A stretch of DNA of 64,000 nucleotides, taken from assembly GCA_029858565.1 (NCBI GenBank), contig JAOUEV010000003.1, positions 1 to 64,000 of the forward strand, in the 5' to 3' direction. The position numbers were made by a program, and so were the translations under genes. Source of the DNA: Nitrospirota bacterium. Its GTDB lineage: Bacteria > Nitrospirota > UBA9217. Position 1 is the stretch's first letter; each line of letters opens with the position of its first letter. The notes under the pieces are model-generated. The model had not been told where the DNA came from, ran no database searches, and saw nothing but the letters and a program-made list of their open reading frames with translations. Positions 40,326 to 51,927 of the stretch are shown one piece after another.

Positions 40326-41261
40326 ATGAAGGCTCGCAGCACCCGGCATATAAAGAAGAAAGAGTACTTTACGATCATGATCGTGCCGGGTCCGAACTCC
40401 CGTGTCCGCACGATCCGTATATCCAAGTCCGCTATAAAATCAACCCTTTATTCACTGCTCGGCATTTTTCTGCTTTCCTTTTATCTTGCATACGAATATC
40501 ACGATGTGAAGGGCAAGGTTGGCGAGCTGCAGTCCGTTCGTGAAGAGCTGATGGAGCAGAAGGCCCAGGTGCAGAACTTCGCCCTGAACCTTCTCGACTA
40601 TAAACGTCAGATGTTCCTGCTTCGTGATCTGGATACGAAACTGCGGCGTGTGGTCAGTCTGGGACCCCGTGACAAGGCCCAGCAGGTCCTGGGTATCGGA
40701 GGTCCTGACGAGTTGGGACTCCAGAACCTTGCCGCGTTGGGAGAGAAGAGGCAGGCTGACGCGCTCAAGGAGATGAGCCAGGAGCTGTCCCAGTTAAAGG
40801 GCGCGGCGTCGCGGCAGGAAGCAAGCCTGCAGATGCTGATAGAATATTTCGAGGATAAGCGTTCGCTGTATGCCTCCACGCCGTCGGTCTGGCCGGTCCG
40901 GGGCTGGGTGACCTCCCGCTACGGCACACGTACGTCGCCATTCAGCGGTATCCTGAAGTTCCATGAGGGTATCGATATCGCCGCCCAGACAGGCACCCCG
41001 GTAGCTGCATCGGCCGACGGGGTGGTGATCAAGGCGGGATTCAGCACGGGATACGGCAACATGGTCGAGATCAGTCACGGTTACGGGATAAAAACCCTGT
41101 ATGCTCATAATTCCCGGCTTAATGTAAAAGCGGGGCAGCGGGTCCATCGCGGCGATGTGATCGCTTACGCCGGAGATTCCGGTTCCAGCACCGGTCCCCA
41201 TCTGCATTACGAGGTCAAGATCAACGGTCTGCCAGTCAATCCTGCGAAGTACTTGAACTGA
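40326..41261 (+). CDS. M23 (LytM) family metallopeptidase, membrane-anchored
   Basis: 311 aa. One TM segment (about 40-59), a coiled-coil region (about 62-175), then the LytM domain (about 195-310) with FHEGIDIAA, HGYGIKTLYAH and HLHYEVKING, so all zinc ligands are present and it should be an active peptidoglycan endopeptidase. GGAGGG precedes the ATG at 40326. Similar coiled-coil LytM proteins in Gram-negatives activate amidases or trim cross-links; which applies here is not known. Confidence 0.9.
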   Translation: MKARSTRHIKKKEYFTIMIVPGPNSRVRTIRISKSAIKSTLYSLLGIFLLSFYLAYEYHDVKGKVGELQSVREELMEQKAQVQNFALNLLDYKRQMFLLRDLDTKLRRVVSLGPRDKAQQVLGIGGPDELGLQNLAALGEKRQADALKEMSQELSQLKGAASRQEASLQMLIEYFEDKRSLYASTPSVWPVRGWVTSRYGTRTSPFSGILKFHEGIDIAAQTGTPVAASADGVVIKAGFSTGYGNMVEISHGYGIKTLYAHNSRLNVKAGQRVHRGDVIAYAGDSGSSTGPHLHYEVKINGLPVNPAKYLN

Positions 41262-41489
41262 CGTTTGTTGTCATGCAGGGGGTGTTCCTACCATAAGTCA
41301 TTCTTCCACAGAGCAGTTATTCCCCAACAACGGAAATGCACGGGATCGTCAGGGAATTGAGCGCGGGGGACGTACCAGGCTCAGCCCTGTTGTTCTAAAC
41401 CGCATTTCCGCACCTGGTCCGATGCGCGGTACGCTCGTCACGCACGGATGAACCGGGGCGGAGGCACACGCAAGGAGGGAACTGGCATT

Positions 41490-41696
41490 ATGTCGAATGG
41501 GAAAGTGAAGTGGTTCAACGAGGCAAAGGGATACGGATTCATCGAGCCTGATGGCGGCGGCCGCGACGTGTTCGTGCATTATTCCGCCATCCAGGGCGAG
41601 GGCTTCAAGACGCTGTCGGAAGGTCAGCAGGTATCCTTCGATGTCGTCCAGGGTGAAAAGGGACCGCAGGCTGCCAACGTTTCGAAGTCGGCCTAA
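41490..41696 (+). CDS. Cold-shock protein (CspA family)
   Basis: 68 aa, one OB-fold. RNP1 is KGYGFIEP and RNP2 is VFVHYSAI. It binds single-stranded nucleic acid as an RNA chaperone. AAGGAGGG lies before ATG 41490 (the track's 14 extra residues lie in the leader). A 228-bp gap upstream without ORFs may be a long regulated leader, as for E. coli cspA. A terminator follows. Confidence 0.93.
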   Translation: MSNGKVKWFNEAKGYGFIEPDGGGRDVFVHYSAIQGEGFKTLSEGQQVSFDVVQGEKGPQAANVSKSA

Positions 41697-41776
41697 CGAC
41701 CAGTACCATCGGGACACGGACTGAACGCGCGATCGCACGCAGTTCACACCGTGGCTGCCGAATACCAAGCATACCG

Positions 41777-41813
41777 AAAACCTCGGAGAATCCCCCTCTT
41801 CGAGGTTTTTTTA
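41777..41813 (+). terminator. Intrinsic terminator of the cold-shock gene
   Basis: AAAACCTCG and CGAGGTTTT form a 9-bp stem with a 15-base loop, followed by a T-run. Confidence 0.85.
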
Positions 41814-41857
41814 TTTCGGGGAAAGGGACATCCGACCGGATGTCAGTTGATCTTGTC

Positions 41858-42196
41858 TCAACAGGGGAGATAATTGATGTCGTAGCCGTTCCTGCGGAAT
41901 GCCTGCCTGAGGTCTTTTCGCTGCTCCGGTGACATGGTTCCGTAGAGTTCCTTCACCTTCGTTCCCGATCGTTCCTCAGCGCATGTCGCGCGAAAGAGCC
42001 TGTCCCGTGTTTCCTGCGGCAATTTCGTGTCGTTCAGTATCCTGGCCATATCCCCGGACTTGCAGAACATCTCAAACGCCGCGTCGGAACCGCTTCCGAT
42101 ATGGTATCCTTTCCCGTCCTTGCTGGCCAGAAAGGTCGACGAGCACCCGACAAGGCCGAGCAGGGCAGCGATCATCCAGGTAATACCTGTTCTCAT
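41858..42196 (-). CDS. Small hypothetical lipoprotein
   Basis: 112 aa. A lipoprotein signal ends in LVGC at about residue 18; the mature part is helical and charged (EMFCKSGDMARIL, QETRDRLFRATCAEERSG) with three further Cys. I do not recognise the family. Its start overlaps the stop of the thioredoxin-like gene by 4 bp (ATGA on the minus strand), so it is coexpressed, and its Cys residues may be clients of that protein. Confidence 0.72.
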   Translation of the reverse strand: MRTGITWMIAALLGLVGCSSTFLASKDGKGYHIGSGSDAAFEMFCKSGDMARILNDTKLPQETRDRLFRATCAEERSGTKVKELYGTMSPEQRKDLRQAFRRNGYDINYLPC

Positions 42197-42717
42197 CGTG
42201 TTTTCTCCTTTCCGTCGAGCAGGCCGGCTATCCGTGCCCGCACCGCGGCGTCGTCCCAGTTGATCTCACCAACGAGCCTCTCCGCTATGACGCCGTTGCG
42301 GTCGATAAGGAAGGCCGCGGGAAGGGCCGTGACCGCATAGAGATCGAAAGACACCTCTTTCTCGACATCGACGAGAACGGGAACGGTGACTCCTTTCTTC
42401 TCGATAAAATCCCTGACCTTCTTCGGGTATTCATCAACGGAGATCGCGATAACGGAAAATCCTTTTTCCCGAAAGGTCGTGTGCATGCGGCCCAGTGCCG
42501 GCAGTTCCGCGACACAGGACGGACACCAGGTGGCCCAGAAGACAACGAGTACCACTCCGCCCCGATAATCCGCAAGGGACCGGCGTTTTCCCTCAAGGTC
42601 GGAAAGGGCGAAGAGCGGCGCTTCCTTTCCCGCGACGGGAACCTGCGCCATTGCCGGGACCGGAAGTACACCTGCGAGCAGGAGGACGAGGACGACTAGG
42701 GTGAGTGCTTTGTTCAT
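42193..42717 (-). CDS. TlpA/ResA-like periplasmic thiol-disulfide oxidoreductase
   Basis: 174 aa. Signal peptide (about 1-24, PAMA), thioredoxin fold with the active site WATWCPSC (about 62-69) and the cis-Pro loop ALPAAFLID. ResA/TlpA proteins keep periplasmic Cys reduced, often for cytochrome c maturation. That would suit the multihaem lipoprotein elsewhere in the window, but no ccm genes are adjacent. Confidence 0.9.
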   Translation of the reverse strand: MNKALTLVVLVLLLAGVLPVPAMAQVPVAGKEAPLFALSDLEGKRRSLADYRGGVVLVVFWATWCPSCVAELPALGRMHTTFREKGFSVIAISVDEYPKKVRDFIEKKGVTVPVLVDVEKEVSFDLYAVTALPAAFLIDRNGVIAERLVGEINWDDAAVRARIAGLLDGKEKTR

Positions 42718-42720
42718 GGT

Positions 42721-42754
42721 AAAGAAAAGCGGGGAGGGGGCATCCCCTCCCCGC
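42721..42754 (-). terminator. Intrinsic terminator of the DUF3373 gene
   Basis: GCGGGGAGGGG, loop, CCCCTCCCCGC; read on the minus strand it is followed by TTTTCTTT. Confidence 0.8.
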
Positions 42755-42765
42755 GTGAGAGACGA

Positions 42766-44253
42766 TTAGAAACGAACGTTGAAGGTAAGGTATACATCCG
42801 TGGCTTTTTCCAGCGGAGCATACATTTGCGTGGCCATGACATCGGTCATGGACGTCGGGTTCGAGGTCAGGTCGGAGATCTTTTTCGGTTCTCCGAGCCA
42901 GCTGTTGCTGCCTGTGTACTCGAACTTGTAGAGCTGATAGCCGAGGCGGAAGAAGGCGCTGCCTTTTTTCGCTACCGGGGCCTGGTTCAGCTCCTGGATC
43001 ACATAGATCTCGTAGACCTGGCCGCGGGTGCCGACCTTGCTCGCGATCATATCGTCCGAAGCCGGTGCAAAAGCGATCCAGTTCTTCGAGCCCTGGTTGT
43101 ACTCCAATCCGATCTTGGTGCGGGTCTTGGTGATGTCATACCGCGCGCCGACAAAGATCGCAGAGCCGGTCTTGCTTTCAACCGCGGCGCCGCCATCGTA
43201 CAGCAGACCGAACCGCGCCATCTGCGGAGCGCCGCCCATGTCATAGAACGGAGCATCATATCCATTGTCATTCGGGCTGGTTTTGCTCACTGCGCCCGAC
43301 AGGAACCAGTTCAGTGCATTGCCGCCGCCCGCATTATCGACTTTGCCGACCAGCAGCACACCGTACTGCTCGATGTCGCCGAGGTTTGACTGTACCGGGC
43401 CGAAAGCGTCGATCGGCGGGTTGGACATCATGTTGAAGGCTTTGTCGTACTGGAATTCCACATGGAGTGCCGTTGTGTCGTAGGGAACGACGTTCACGCC
43501 GACCATATCGACGTCCTTGAGATAGGTCGGATTGTTGATGGACTTGTAACCGCTCTCATAACCGCGGCCGTAGCAGACCTTTGCGAATGCGCCGGGAAGA
43601 GCTTCGATGTCCGGAGCATAGCCGACCGTCATGCCGTCAAAGGCGTAATCGATCAGGAAGGAGGGGACGCCTGCTGTGCCGCTCTTCTCCGAGTTCGCCT
43701 TGAGGTTCGACGGGGTGCCGCCGGTCGAAGGACGACGACCGACCGAGAACCATGCCGGCAGGCCGCCGACATTGCTCCAGGTCGCGTAGGCGTAGTCCAC
43801 GCGGAGCGCGTTGTCCTCGGGAACATGGCTGGTATTGCCGTCAAAAACACCCGACTTCTCGGGCGAGAAGAACGGGGAGGTGACTGCCGACGAATCGCCG
43901 CTGCCCCAGACCTTGTACATGTCGAACTTCGCCTTCACCGTGACGTCTTCGGTCGCTTTTGCTTTCAAGTGGAGGCCGAACTTGTTGGTCATGAGCGAGT
44001 TGTTCTTCACCTCGTAGCCCGGAACGCCCATGGTGTAGATGTTCATATCCGGATATCCTGCGCCCATGGGATTCGGGAAGGTCATAAAGCTCTGCCCTCC
44101 CGTGTACTGCATGTACTCGTGGACCGTGCCCTTGAGTGCATCATAGCGGAACTGGTACTCACCGCCAAGCTCGAGCCATGATGCTTCTTCTGCAACCGCG
44201 ATCCCCGCGGTCAACAGCGCCATAGCGGTAATGACAAACAGAACCTTCTTCAT
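42766..44253 (-). CDS. DUF3373-family outer-membrane beta-barrel protein
   Basis: 495 aa from ATG 44253, behind AAGGAGG. Signal peptide (about 1-21, GIAVAEEA). The mature protein is rich in alternating beta strands and ends YLTFNVRF, a typical barrel C-terminus. WLELGGEYQFRYDALKG and the overall form match the DUF3373 porin-like family of deltaproteobacteria and Nitrospirota. The substrate is unknown. It is monocistronic, with a 220-bp gap upstream holding an imperfect GAAACCG/CGGTTTTC hairpin. Confidence 0.85.
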   Translation of the reverse strand: MKKVLFVITAMALLTAGIAVAEEASWLELGGEYQFRYDALKGTVHEYMQYTGGQSFMTFPNPMGAGYPDMNIYTMGVPGYEVKNNSLMTNKFGLHLKAKATEDVTVKAKFDMYKVWGSGDSSAVTSPFFSPEKSGVFDGNTSHVPEDNALRVDYAYATWSNVGGLPAWFSVGRRPSTGGTPSNLKANSEKSGTAGVPSFLIDYAFDGMTVGYAPDIEALPGAFAKVCYGRGYESGYKSINNPTYLKDVDMVGVNVVPYDTTALHVEFQYDKAFNMMSNPPIDAFGPVQSNLGDIEQYGVLLVGKVDNAGGGNALNWFLSGAVSKTSPNDNGYDAPFYDMGGAPQMARFGLLYDGGAAVESKTGSAIFVGARYDITKTRTKIGLEYNQGSKNWIAFAPASDDMIASKVGTRGQVYEIYVIQELNQAPVAKKGSAFFRLGYQLYKFEYTGSNSWLGEPKKISDLTSNPTSMTDVMATQMYAPLEKATDVYLTFNVRF

Positions 44254-44473
44254 GAAAAATACCTCCTTAGGATTTGTGGTATTGCAGGGCAAACTGATAC
44301 GCATGTGAGAAGCGCTCCCACCTCCCTTCGGCCATGGAGTTCCTGAAAACCGGATGCGGTTTCAGTAATTATAGGTTGTTAGGCTTGAAATTGGGCGCAT
44401 CTTACTGCACAGAGCCAATTTTCGCGCCCCAACCTATGGTTAAACAGTTTCTAATAACTGCAACTTTAAGCCC

Positions 44474-44501
44474 AAAAAAAAACGAGCTGTTTGCTCGTTT
44501 T
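44474..44501 (-). terminator. Intrinsic terminator of the ArsR-family gene
   Basis: AAAACGAGC, TGTTT, GCTCGTTTT; on the minus strand an eight-T run follows. It lies directly after the stop codon. Confidence 0.88.
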
Positions 44502-44831
44502 CTATTCACCCACTGTTTTTTTCCTGGACATATGCTGCTCAAAAAGGACTTCCTTCATGAGAGCGCAGGCCTCAATGACCTTGGGATTGGCAACGCGGTA
44601 GTAGATGTTTACACCGTCCCGTCGCGTGGCAAGGATGCCTTTATGTCGCATGACCGCAAGATGCTGTGAAACATTGGCCTTTGACGCTCCCAAGACATTG
44701 ACAAGTTCGGTCACCGTTTTCTCCTCATTCTTGAGGGTATTCAGGATCTCGATGCGCTTGGGATTGGTCAGGGTCTTACAAATCTCGGCCTGCATCTCAT
44801 AGAGAGATTTGTCCGTAATCACCACTTTCAT
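44502..44831 (-). CDS. ArsR/SmtB-family transcriptional regulator
   Basis: 109 aa winged-helix protein: LTNPKRIEILNTL, recognition helix VLGASKANVSQHLAVMRHKGIL, wing ATRRDGVNIYYRV. The classic Cys pair ELCVCDL is absent and there is no Cys cluster for a metal beyond two lone Cys, so the signal may be redox, sulfide or something else. AAAGGAGCC lies before the ATG. It is a single gene, divergent from secA, with a palindromic operator candidate between them. Confidence 0.88.
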   Translation of the reverse strand: MKVVITDKSLYEMQAEICKTLTNPKRIEILNTLKNEEKTVTELVNVLGASKANVSQHLAVMRHKGILATRRDGVNIYYRVANPKVIEACALMKEVLFEQHMSRKKTVGE

Positions 44832-44864
44832 GGCTCCTTTTTAACTTATTGCAACGATGTTTGT

Positions 44865-44880
44865 CAAGTTATAAAACTTG
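44865..44880. promoter_or_regulatory. Candidate ArsR operator (inverted repeat)
   Basis: CAAGTTATAAAACTTG has perfect 6-bp arms and lies 34 bp upstream of the regulator's ATG over the likely promoter. Autoregulation is the usual arrangement. Confidence 0.5.
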
Positions 44881-45107
44881 TAAACAATGCCTAAGTAGAT
44901 TAATAACAGCTGTTTTGTTGCGCCCTGTGGCTCACTAGAACTGCACTATTATACACTATTCTGAACCTACTGTTTCAACAAGTAGATGGTGAAAGGGGAC
45001 GCACAGTTTCGGCAGTGGATTTTACCGACGCTCTGCATCTACCGATGCAACCTGCCCTGCGGCATGTGTGTTCAAGCACTGCAGGGTTCAGCAAAAACAC
45101 ATTTCCC

Positions 45108-45136
45108 TTGAATTTACATGCTAAAGTGATTAACAT
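45108..45136 (+). promoter_or_regulatory. Sigma-70 promoter of secA
   Basis: TTGAAT-17-TAACAT, 31 bases upstream of the secA ATG. The remaining part of the 336-bp gap between the ArsR gene and secA shows no gene. Confidence 0.55.
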
Positions 45137-45167
45137 TGTAAAATTTTTCAATTGGGACGGAGCATAC

Positions 45168-47840
<2,673 letters not shown>

Positions 47841-47877
47841 TATTGAACTGATTGTAAATAAAGGTGAGTATAGAAGG

Positions 47878-47912
47878 AAAGGGTTTAGAGAATGATCTCT
47901 AAACCCTTTTTT
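47878..47912 (+). terminator. Intrinsic terminator of secA
   Basis: A 14-bp perfect stem (AAAGGGTTTAGAGA, loop ATGA, then the complement) followed by TTTTTT. Confidence 0.92.
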
Positions 47913-48212
47913 ATTAGGCTGTATCGATCACCGTGCGGAATGCAAATAACACCTACAAGTGTGCAATATCAGTCGACTTACAATATCATCAGATACTGAT
48001 TGAAATTTGCAGATGAACGCACGGGTGAGACTCGCGTTTCTTGCGCATCAGATTTGATCCGCAGGTTGGGCGCTTATTCAGTGCGGATTTTTCTCTTATT
48101 TGTCGCTACTACAAGAAACAGAGATATGCCCAATGATAGTAATATATAGCCCATGGAGCAAAAACGCTGAAAAAACCAGTCCGTACTTGTTCAATCTGCT
48201 CTTGTACCCGTA
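47913..48212. other. Non-coding left margin of the accessory island
   Basis: Base composition drops in this stretch. It contains a TCCGCA/TGCGGA inverted pair near 48060-48090 but no tRNA, integrase or att-like direct repeat that I can find. No convincing ORF. Confidence 0.4.
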
Positions 48213-49904
48213 CTACTTGGCTAGCTTAATTAACAGCTCAGTCTCGCTTTCTGCCTTAAATTGCTTTTGTGACAAGTCAAGCCCTGATTTTTTAAAAATT
48301 GCAGTGCACTTGTTAAACAATGCTATACATTTGTTTTCATCGTTTAGTTCAGCAATAAACAAATCACAAAGGCTTTCGATTTTATTACTATTAAAAGGCG
48401 GCAAGTCCCTTCCAATAGACACTAGCCGTGCTAGCATCAACAGATGAAATCTTACTTTCTTAAATTCAGGATCAACAGAACCAGTTCTAAAATGTCCTTC
48501 TAGTTTATTAAAACATAAGGCGCTTGCGTAATATGGTGAATACTTGTGATCTGAACCAAATATTTTCCCCTTAAAGCTTTTGGCAATAGTTCCATAGTAA
48601 CCGCTAACGGCATGAGGAACACCAAGGAATACCGAGGCAAAAGACTTGATTTGAACGGGAATAGATATTATCTGAGTTTTTTTAATTCCGACTGCAGAAT
48701 GATACTGCTGTGATCGTCTTTCATAATACAATCGGCCCTCTCCCTTAATGGCATTGTAATATTGTTCTAACTTTTTCTGAAATTGTGTTAAGGCTTCAAG
48801 TTGTTCGGGTTTGACCTCTGTTTGACTGTTTGTTGCAAGCGTGATTTCATTTTTTATTTCTTCATCTTCCGTGACAACTATTTTTACCGGGACATTCACG
48901 CCGTTGATACCGTTAATATTTCTGCACTCATGCAATACATTGCTAGTCTGGCAACCGTTAACTACTTGATAGTCACGTAATGTGAACCTATTACCTGCTG
49001 GCGTTACAGACGAGGCAACTATTGTTATGCCGTTATTTAATACCGAGAAAATATCAAATTTGCCTGATTGGAGTGTTTCTTTGATTTTTCTATTCACGTC
49101 ATTATCGCCTTGGAAGTCTCTAACGTTGTCATCGAATATGCTATAAATTGTCTGATTTTCATCCTGCACAAGACTGATAAATTCAAGATAGGGAAGGATG
49201 CCAAGATAAGCTTCTTTTACTCCAGCAATATCTGGTAAAGTTATTCTGTTTTGGAAAGTAATTGTTGCTGACAACTTGTTGCGTGTTTCATGGTATAGCT
49301 TCTGTATTTCATTTGCACCTAAGGGGAAAAAAGAAACTTCATTAAAAAGCTCGCTATCGTCAACTTCTTTCTTCCCACCATTTACTATGGCTTTTAAATT
49401 CTGATCATTAGTCCACTTACCAGTTGTCACGTAAAATAACTTACAGTTAGGACGTCTATTGACCATATAAGCAGATTTGGCAATAATATGCTCCCAGATT
49501 TCTTTAAATGACTTCAATCTAGAATTATGAACAAGCTTTGATTGATCAGAAAGAAAATCTTTTACACCGAATACGAAGCTTCCGATTTCTGACCCTTCGA
49601 AACTAGAAGATGTCTTGGATTGTATAAAAACAATATCGCAGTCCAAGTATCCGCTTTCTGCGACAACATCATCCAACTCATCTATCTCAGTTACGAGTTT
49701 TCCATTCACGATTATCGCTAAGCCATCTATAGCAGCATCTCCTCCGCCCCCGGTAAATACGGAATCCAATTCGAAGGTTGTCCTATGCAACTTAGAAATA
49801 ACGGAAAAATTGACGAAGTTCTCGAACTGTTTGTCCTCGGCAAGCTTAACTAACTCATTATCGATCGAAAATGAGTCTAGCAGCGATCTTGTAATTTTGT
49901 CCAT
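48213..49904 (-). CDS. AIPR-family (abortive infection phage resistance) protein
   Basis: 563 aa, strikingly AT-rich against its neighbours. The C-terminal two-thirds matches AIPR: NVRDFQGDNDVNRKIKETL, FSVLNNGITIVA and YQVVNGCQTSNVL (about 255-325). The N-terminal part has GGDAAIDG and CDIVFIQSKTS (about 55-100), arranged like the D...(E/Q)xK core of PD-(D/E)xK nucleases. AIPR proteins occur in abortive-infection and restriction-linked defence; the exact mechanism is not settled. AAAGGAAGG precedes the ATG. A group II intron on the opposite strand lies between this gene and the RusA-like gene, which is upstream in transcription order. Confidence 0.82.
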   Translation of the reverse strand: MDKITRSLLDSFSIDNELVKLAEDKQFENFVNFSVISKLHRTTFELDSVFTGGGGDAAIDGLAIIVNGKLVTEIDELDDVVAESGYLDCDIVFIQSKTSSSFEGSEIGSFVFGVKDFLSDQSKLVHNSRLKSFKEIWEHIIAKSAYMVNRRPNCKLFYVTTGKWTNDQNLKAIVNGGKKEVDDSELFNEVSFFPLGANEIQKLYHETRNKLSATITFQNRITLPDIAGVKEAYLGILPYLEFISLVQDENQTIYSIFDDNVRDFQGDNDVNRKIKETLQSGKFDIFSVLNNGITIVASSVTPAGNRFTLRDYQVVNGCQTSNVLHECRNINGINGVNVPVKIVVTEDEEIKNEITLATNSQTEVKPEQLEALTQFQKKLEQYYNAIKGEGRLYYERRSQQYHSAVGIKKTQIISIPVQIKSFASVFLGVPHAVSGYYGTIAKSFKGKIFGSDHKYSPYYASALCFNKLEGHFRTGSVDPEFKKVRFHLLMLARLVSIGRDLPPFNSNKIESLCDLFIAELNDENKCIALFNKCTAIFKKSGLDLSQKQFKAESETELLIKLAK

Positions 49905-49940
49905 TTTGGTTCCTTCCTTTATTAAATAACGCGGATTTCA

Positions 49941-49964
49941 CACGCCGCGTAGCGCGTCGGCGTG
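49941..49964. other. Stem-loop at the 5' exon of the group II intron
   Basis: CACGCCG and CGGCGTG enclose a 10-base centre that itself can pair (CG...CG). It ends nine bases before the intron. Class C introns characteristically insert after such hairpins. Confidence 0.6.
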
Positions 49965-50526
49965 GAACGACTTGTGTACGCCCGGCACGGGCGTGAACTA
50001 ATGGGGTGCAAGTCCCCTGTACGAGAACCACAGTAGCACAAGTACCAGCCCAAGGCAAGGGCGGAAGGGCGACCGACCGTCCGAAGGAAGCCTACGGCAA
50101 ACGTGCGAGCCGACGAACAGAAACCGCATATAAGGCTCAGTCCCCGGGCGAGTCAGCACTACATGACGAAGCCCGCCGGTTCAGGGGATAGGGTAAATGC
50201 GGCGGTTGTGCACGGACAGTTCACGTTCTTATCCGGGGAGATCTGCACGCCATGCGATAGGACCGTCATGAGAGATTCCGGATCGGGCCAACCGGTATAA
50301 GGCCCCGGCGTATCAACGGCTGTCGCTTGATACGAGTCCCTCGGGAAACACGAAACAGACAGCATCTCATGATGATTCCCTATAGCGCCGTCTCTGGAAA
50401 CAGAGGCGGTGTGCGCGCAGAAGTCAGCAGACGGCATAGTACCCGGAATCCGCTCCGGGGAAGGCCAGAACGCGGAAAGGAGGAACGGCAGTCCATAAGC
50501 TTCGGCACGGTGATGAGTTCGTCAGG

Positions 50527-51834
50527 ATGAGCCGCGTCCGGGCGCGTTGTGGAACAAAGCCCCCTCAAATGACCACAGTGGAACAAGTAGTAAGCAGTGA
50601 GAACATGAAGCTCGCATGGCAACAGGTCAGGACGAACGCAGGAGCAGCCGGCATCGACGATATGTCGATTACGGACTATCCCGTCTTCGCCCGAGCCAAC
50701 TGGGCGCGGATCAAAGACTCTTTGCTGGACGGGACCTATGTTCCCGCTCCGGTCAAAAGGGTCGAAATCCCCAAAGACAACGGGGGAACCAGGCCACTCG
50801 GTATCCCCACGGTCTCCGATCGCGTGATCCAGCAGGCGATCACCCAGATACTCGTCCCCGTTTTCGATCCTCAGTTCTCGGAGTCGAGCTATGGATTCAG
50901 GCCAGGCCGTTCGGCGCACCAGGCGGTAAAGAAGGTGGTTGAGTCGATCAACCAAGGATACCATTACGCCGTGGACATCGACCTTGCCAAGTTCTTCGAC
51001 ACGGTCGATCACGATGTGCTGATGCAGAGAGTCAGCCGTCGGGTAACGGACAAAGGCATTCTGAAGTTGATCGGCAAGTACCTTCGGGCCGGGGTGGTCG
51101 TAAACGGAAGGCTGAACCAGACATCCAAAGGAGTGCCGCAGGGCGGGCCGTTATCACCGCTCTTGAGTAATATCCTTTTGGACGATCTCGACAAAGAACT
51201 GGAGAAGCGAGGGCATCGGTTCTGCCGATACGCCGACGACCTCATCGTTCTGGTGAAGTCCAAGCGCAGCGGAGAGCGCGTGATGGAGAGCATCAGCCGG
51301 TTCCTTGAAAAGAAGCTCAAGGTGCAGGTCAACCGAGACAAGAGTCGAGTGGTGCGGTCCGAGAAGAGCACCTTTCTCGGGTTCACATTCACCGGCAGGA
51401 GACTGACGGTCTCGGAAAAGTCCCTCACGCGCTGCAAGAACGAGCTGCGCCGCCTTACGTGGCGCAGTTGGGGCGTTGCCATGGAATACCGGTACCGGAA
51501 AATCCGCACCTACGTGCAGGGGTGGATGAACTATTTCGGTATCGGGATGAGGTACAAGACCGCCAACGAGTGGGATCAATGGTTCCGCCGCCGCGTTCGG
51601 ATGTGCTACTGGAAACAGTGGCGCAAGACGAGGACGCGGGTCAGGGAAATGATGAAACTCGGGGTCGGTGAGCGGCACGCGGTCAAGGCCGGGATGAGCA
51701 GGAAAGCGTACTGGCATCTTGCGAAGACCGAGGCCTTGAACGTGGCATTGTCCAATCGCTATCTCAAAGAGCAGGGACTCACGTCGCTACGAACACTGTG
51801 GATCAAGATACACCACCCGGCCACGGCCCGGTGA
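50527..51834 (+). CDS. ltrA: Group II intron reverse transcriptase/maturase
   Basis: 435 aa (ATG 50569 would give 421). The finger/palm RT has GTRPLGIPTVSDRVIQQAI, SSYGFRPGRSAHQAV, the VDIDLAKFFDTVDHD motif, GVPQGGPLSPLLSNI and catalytic CRYADDLIVL (about 238). Then comes the thumb/X maturase domain (about 300-400; YVQGWMNYFG, WFRRRVRMCYWKQW). There is no C-terminal HNH endonuclease, as expected for class C introns that use nicked or single-stranded targets. The ORF looks intact, so the intron may still be mobile. Confidence 0.95.
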   Translation: MSRVRARCGTKPPQMTTVEQVVSSENMKLAWQQVRTNAGAAGIDDMSITDYPVFARANWARIKDSLLDGTYVPAPVKRVEIPKDNGGTRPLGIPTVSDRVIQQAITQILVPVFDPQFSESSYGFRPGRSAHQAVKKVVESINQGYHYAVDIDLAKFFDTVDHDVLMQRVSRRVTDKGILKLIGKYLRAGVVVNGRLNQTSKGVPQGGPLSPLLSNILLDDLDKELEKRGHRFCRYADDLIVLVKSKRSGERVMESISRFLEKKLKVQVNRDKSRVVRSEKSTFLGFTFTGRRLTVSEKSLTRCKNELRRLTWRSWGVAMEYRYRKIRTYVQGWMNYFGIGMRYKTANEWDQWFRRRVRMCYWKQWRKTRTRVREMMKLGVGERHAVKAGMSRKAYWHLAKTEALNVALSNRYLKEQGLTSLRTLWIKIHHPATAR

Positions 51835-51842
51835 TTTCCGCG

Positions 51843-51875
51843 AACCGCCTAGTGCGTACCCGCATGCTAGGTGGT
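51843..51875 (+). ncRNA. Domain V catalytic hairpin of the group II intron
   Basis: ACCGCCTAG pairs with CTAGGTGGT (one G-U), TGCG with CGCA, with loop TACC and the canonical two-base bulge (TG) on the 3' side. CGC near the 5' base could be the catalytic triad, as in class C introns. Confidence 0.75.
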
Positions 51876-51927
51876 GTGGGGGCTGGGGGAGAGAATCCCC
51901 CGGCTACCCGATTGGAATTCTGCATTA

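Larger units (their letters stand above)
49974..51912 (+). mobile_element. Group II intron, class C-like
   Basis: About 1.94 kb. The 5' end is GTGTACGCCCGGCACGGGCG, close to the GUGYG-type start. Structured RNA-like sequence precedes an internal reverse-transcriptase ORF in domain IV. Domain V (51843-51875) and a domain VI hairpin (GGGGGCTGGGGG...CCCCCGGCTACCC) give a 3' end near CTACCCGAT. The intron is GC-rich compared with the flanking AT-rich genes and lies antisense to them. Boundaries are estimated from consensus ends and could be off by a few bases. Confidence 0.85.

Noticed and set aside
43462-44181. 239-aa plus ORF opposite the DUF3373 gene
   Set aside because: Antisense of a signal-peptide-bearing barrel gene; no ribosome site or domain.
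49927-49973. Integron attC site as the intron target
   Set aside because: A hairpin is present but no RYYYAAC/GTTRRRY core pair could be assembled across the intron, and no integrase gene is seen.
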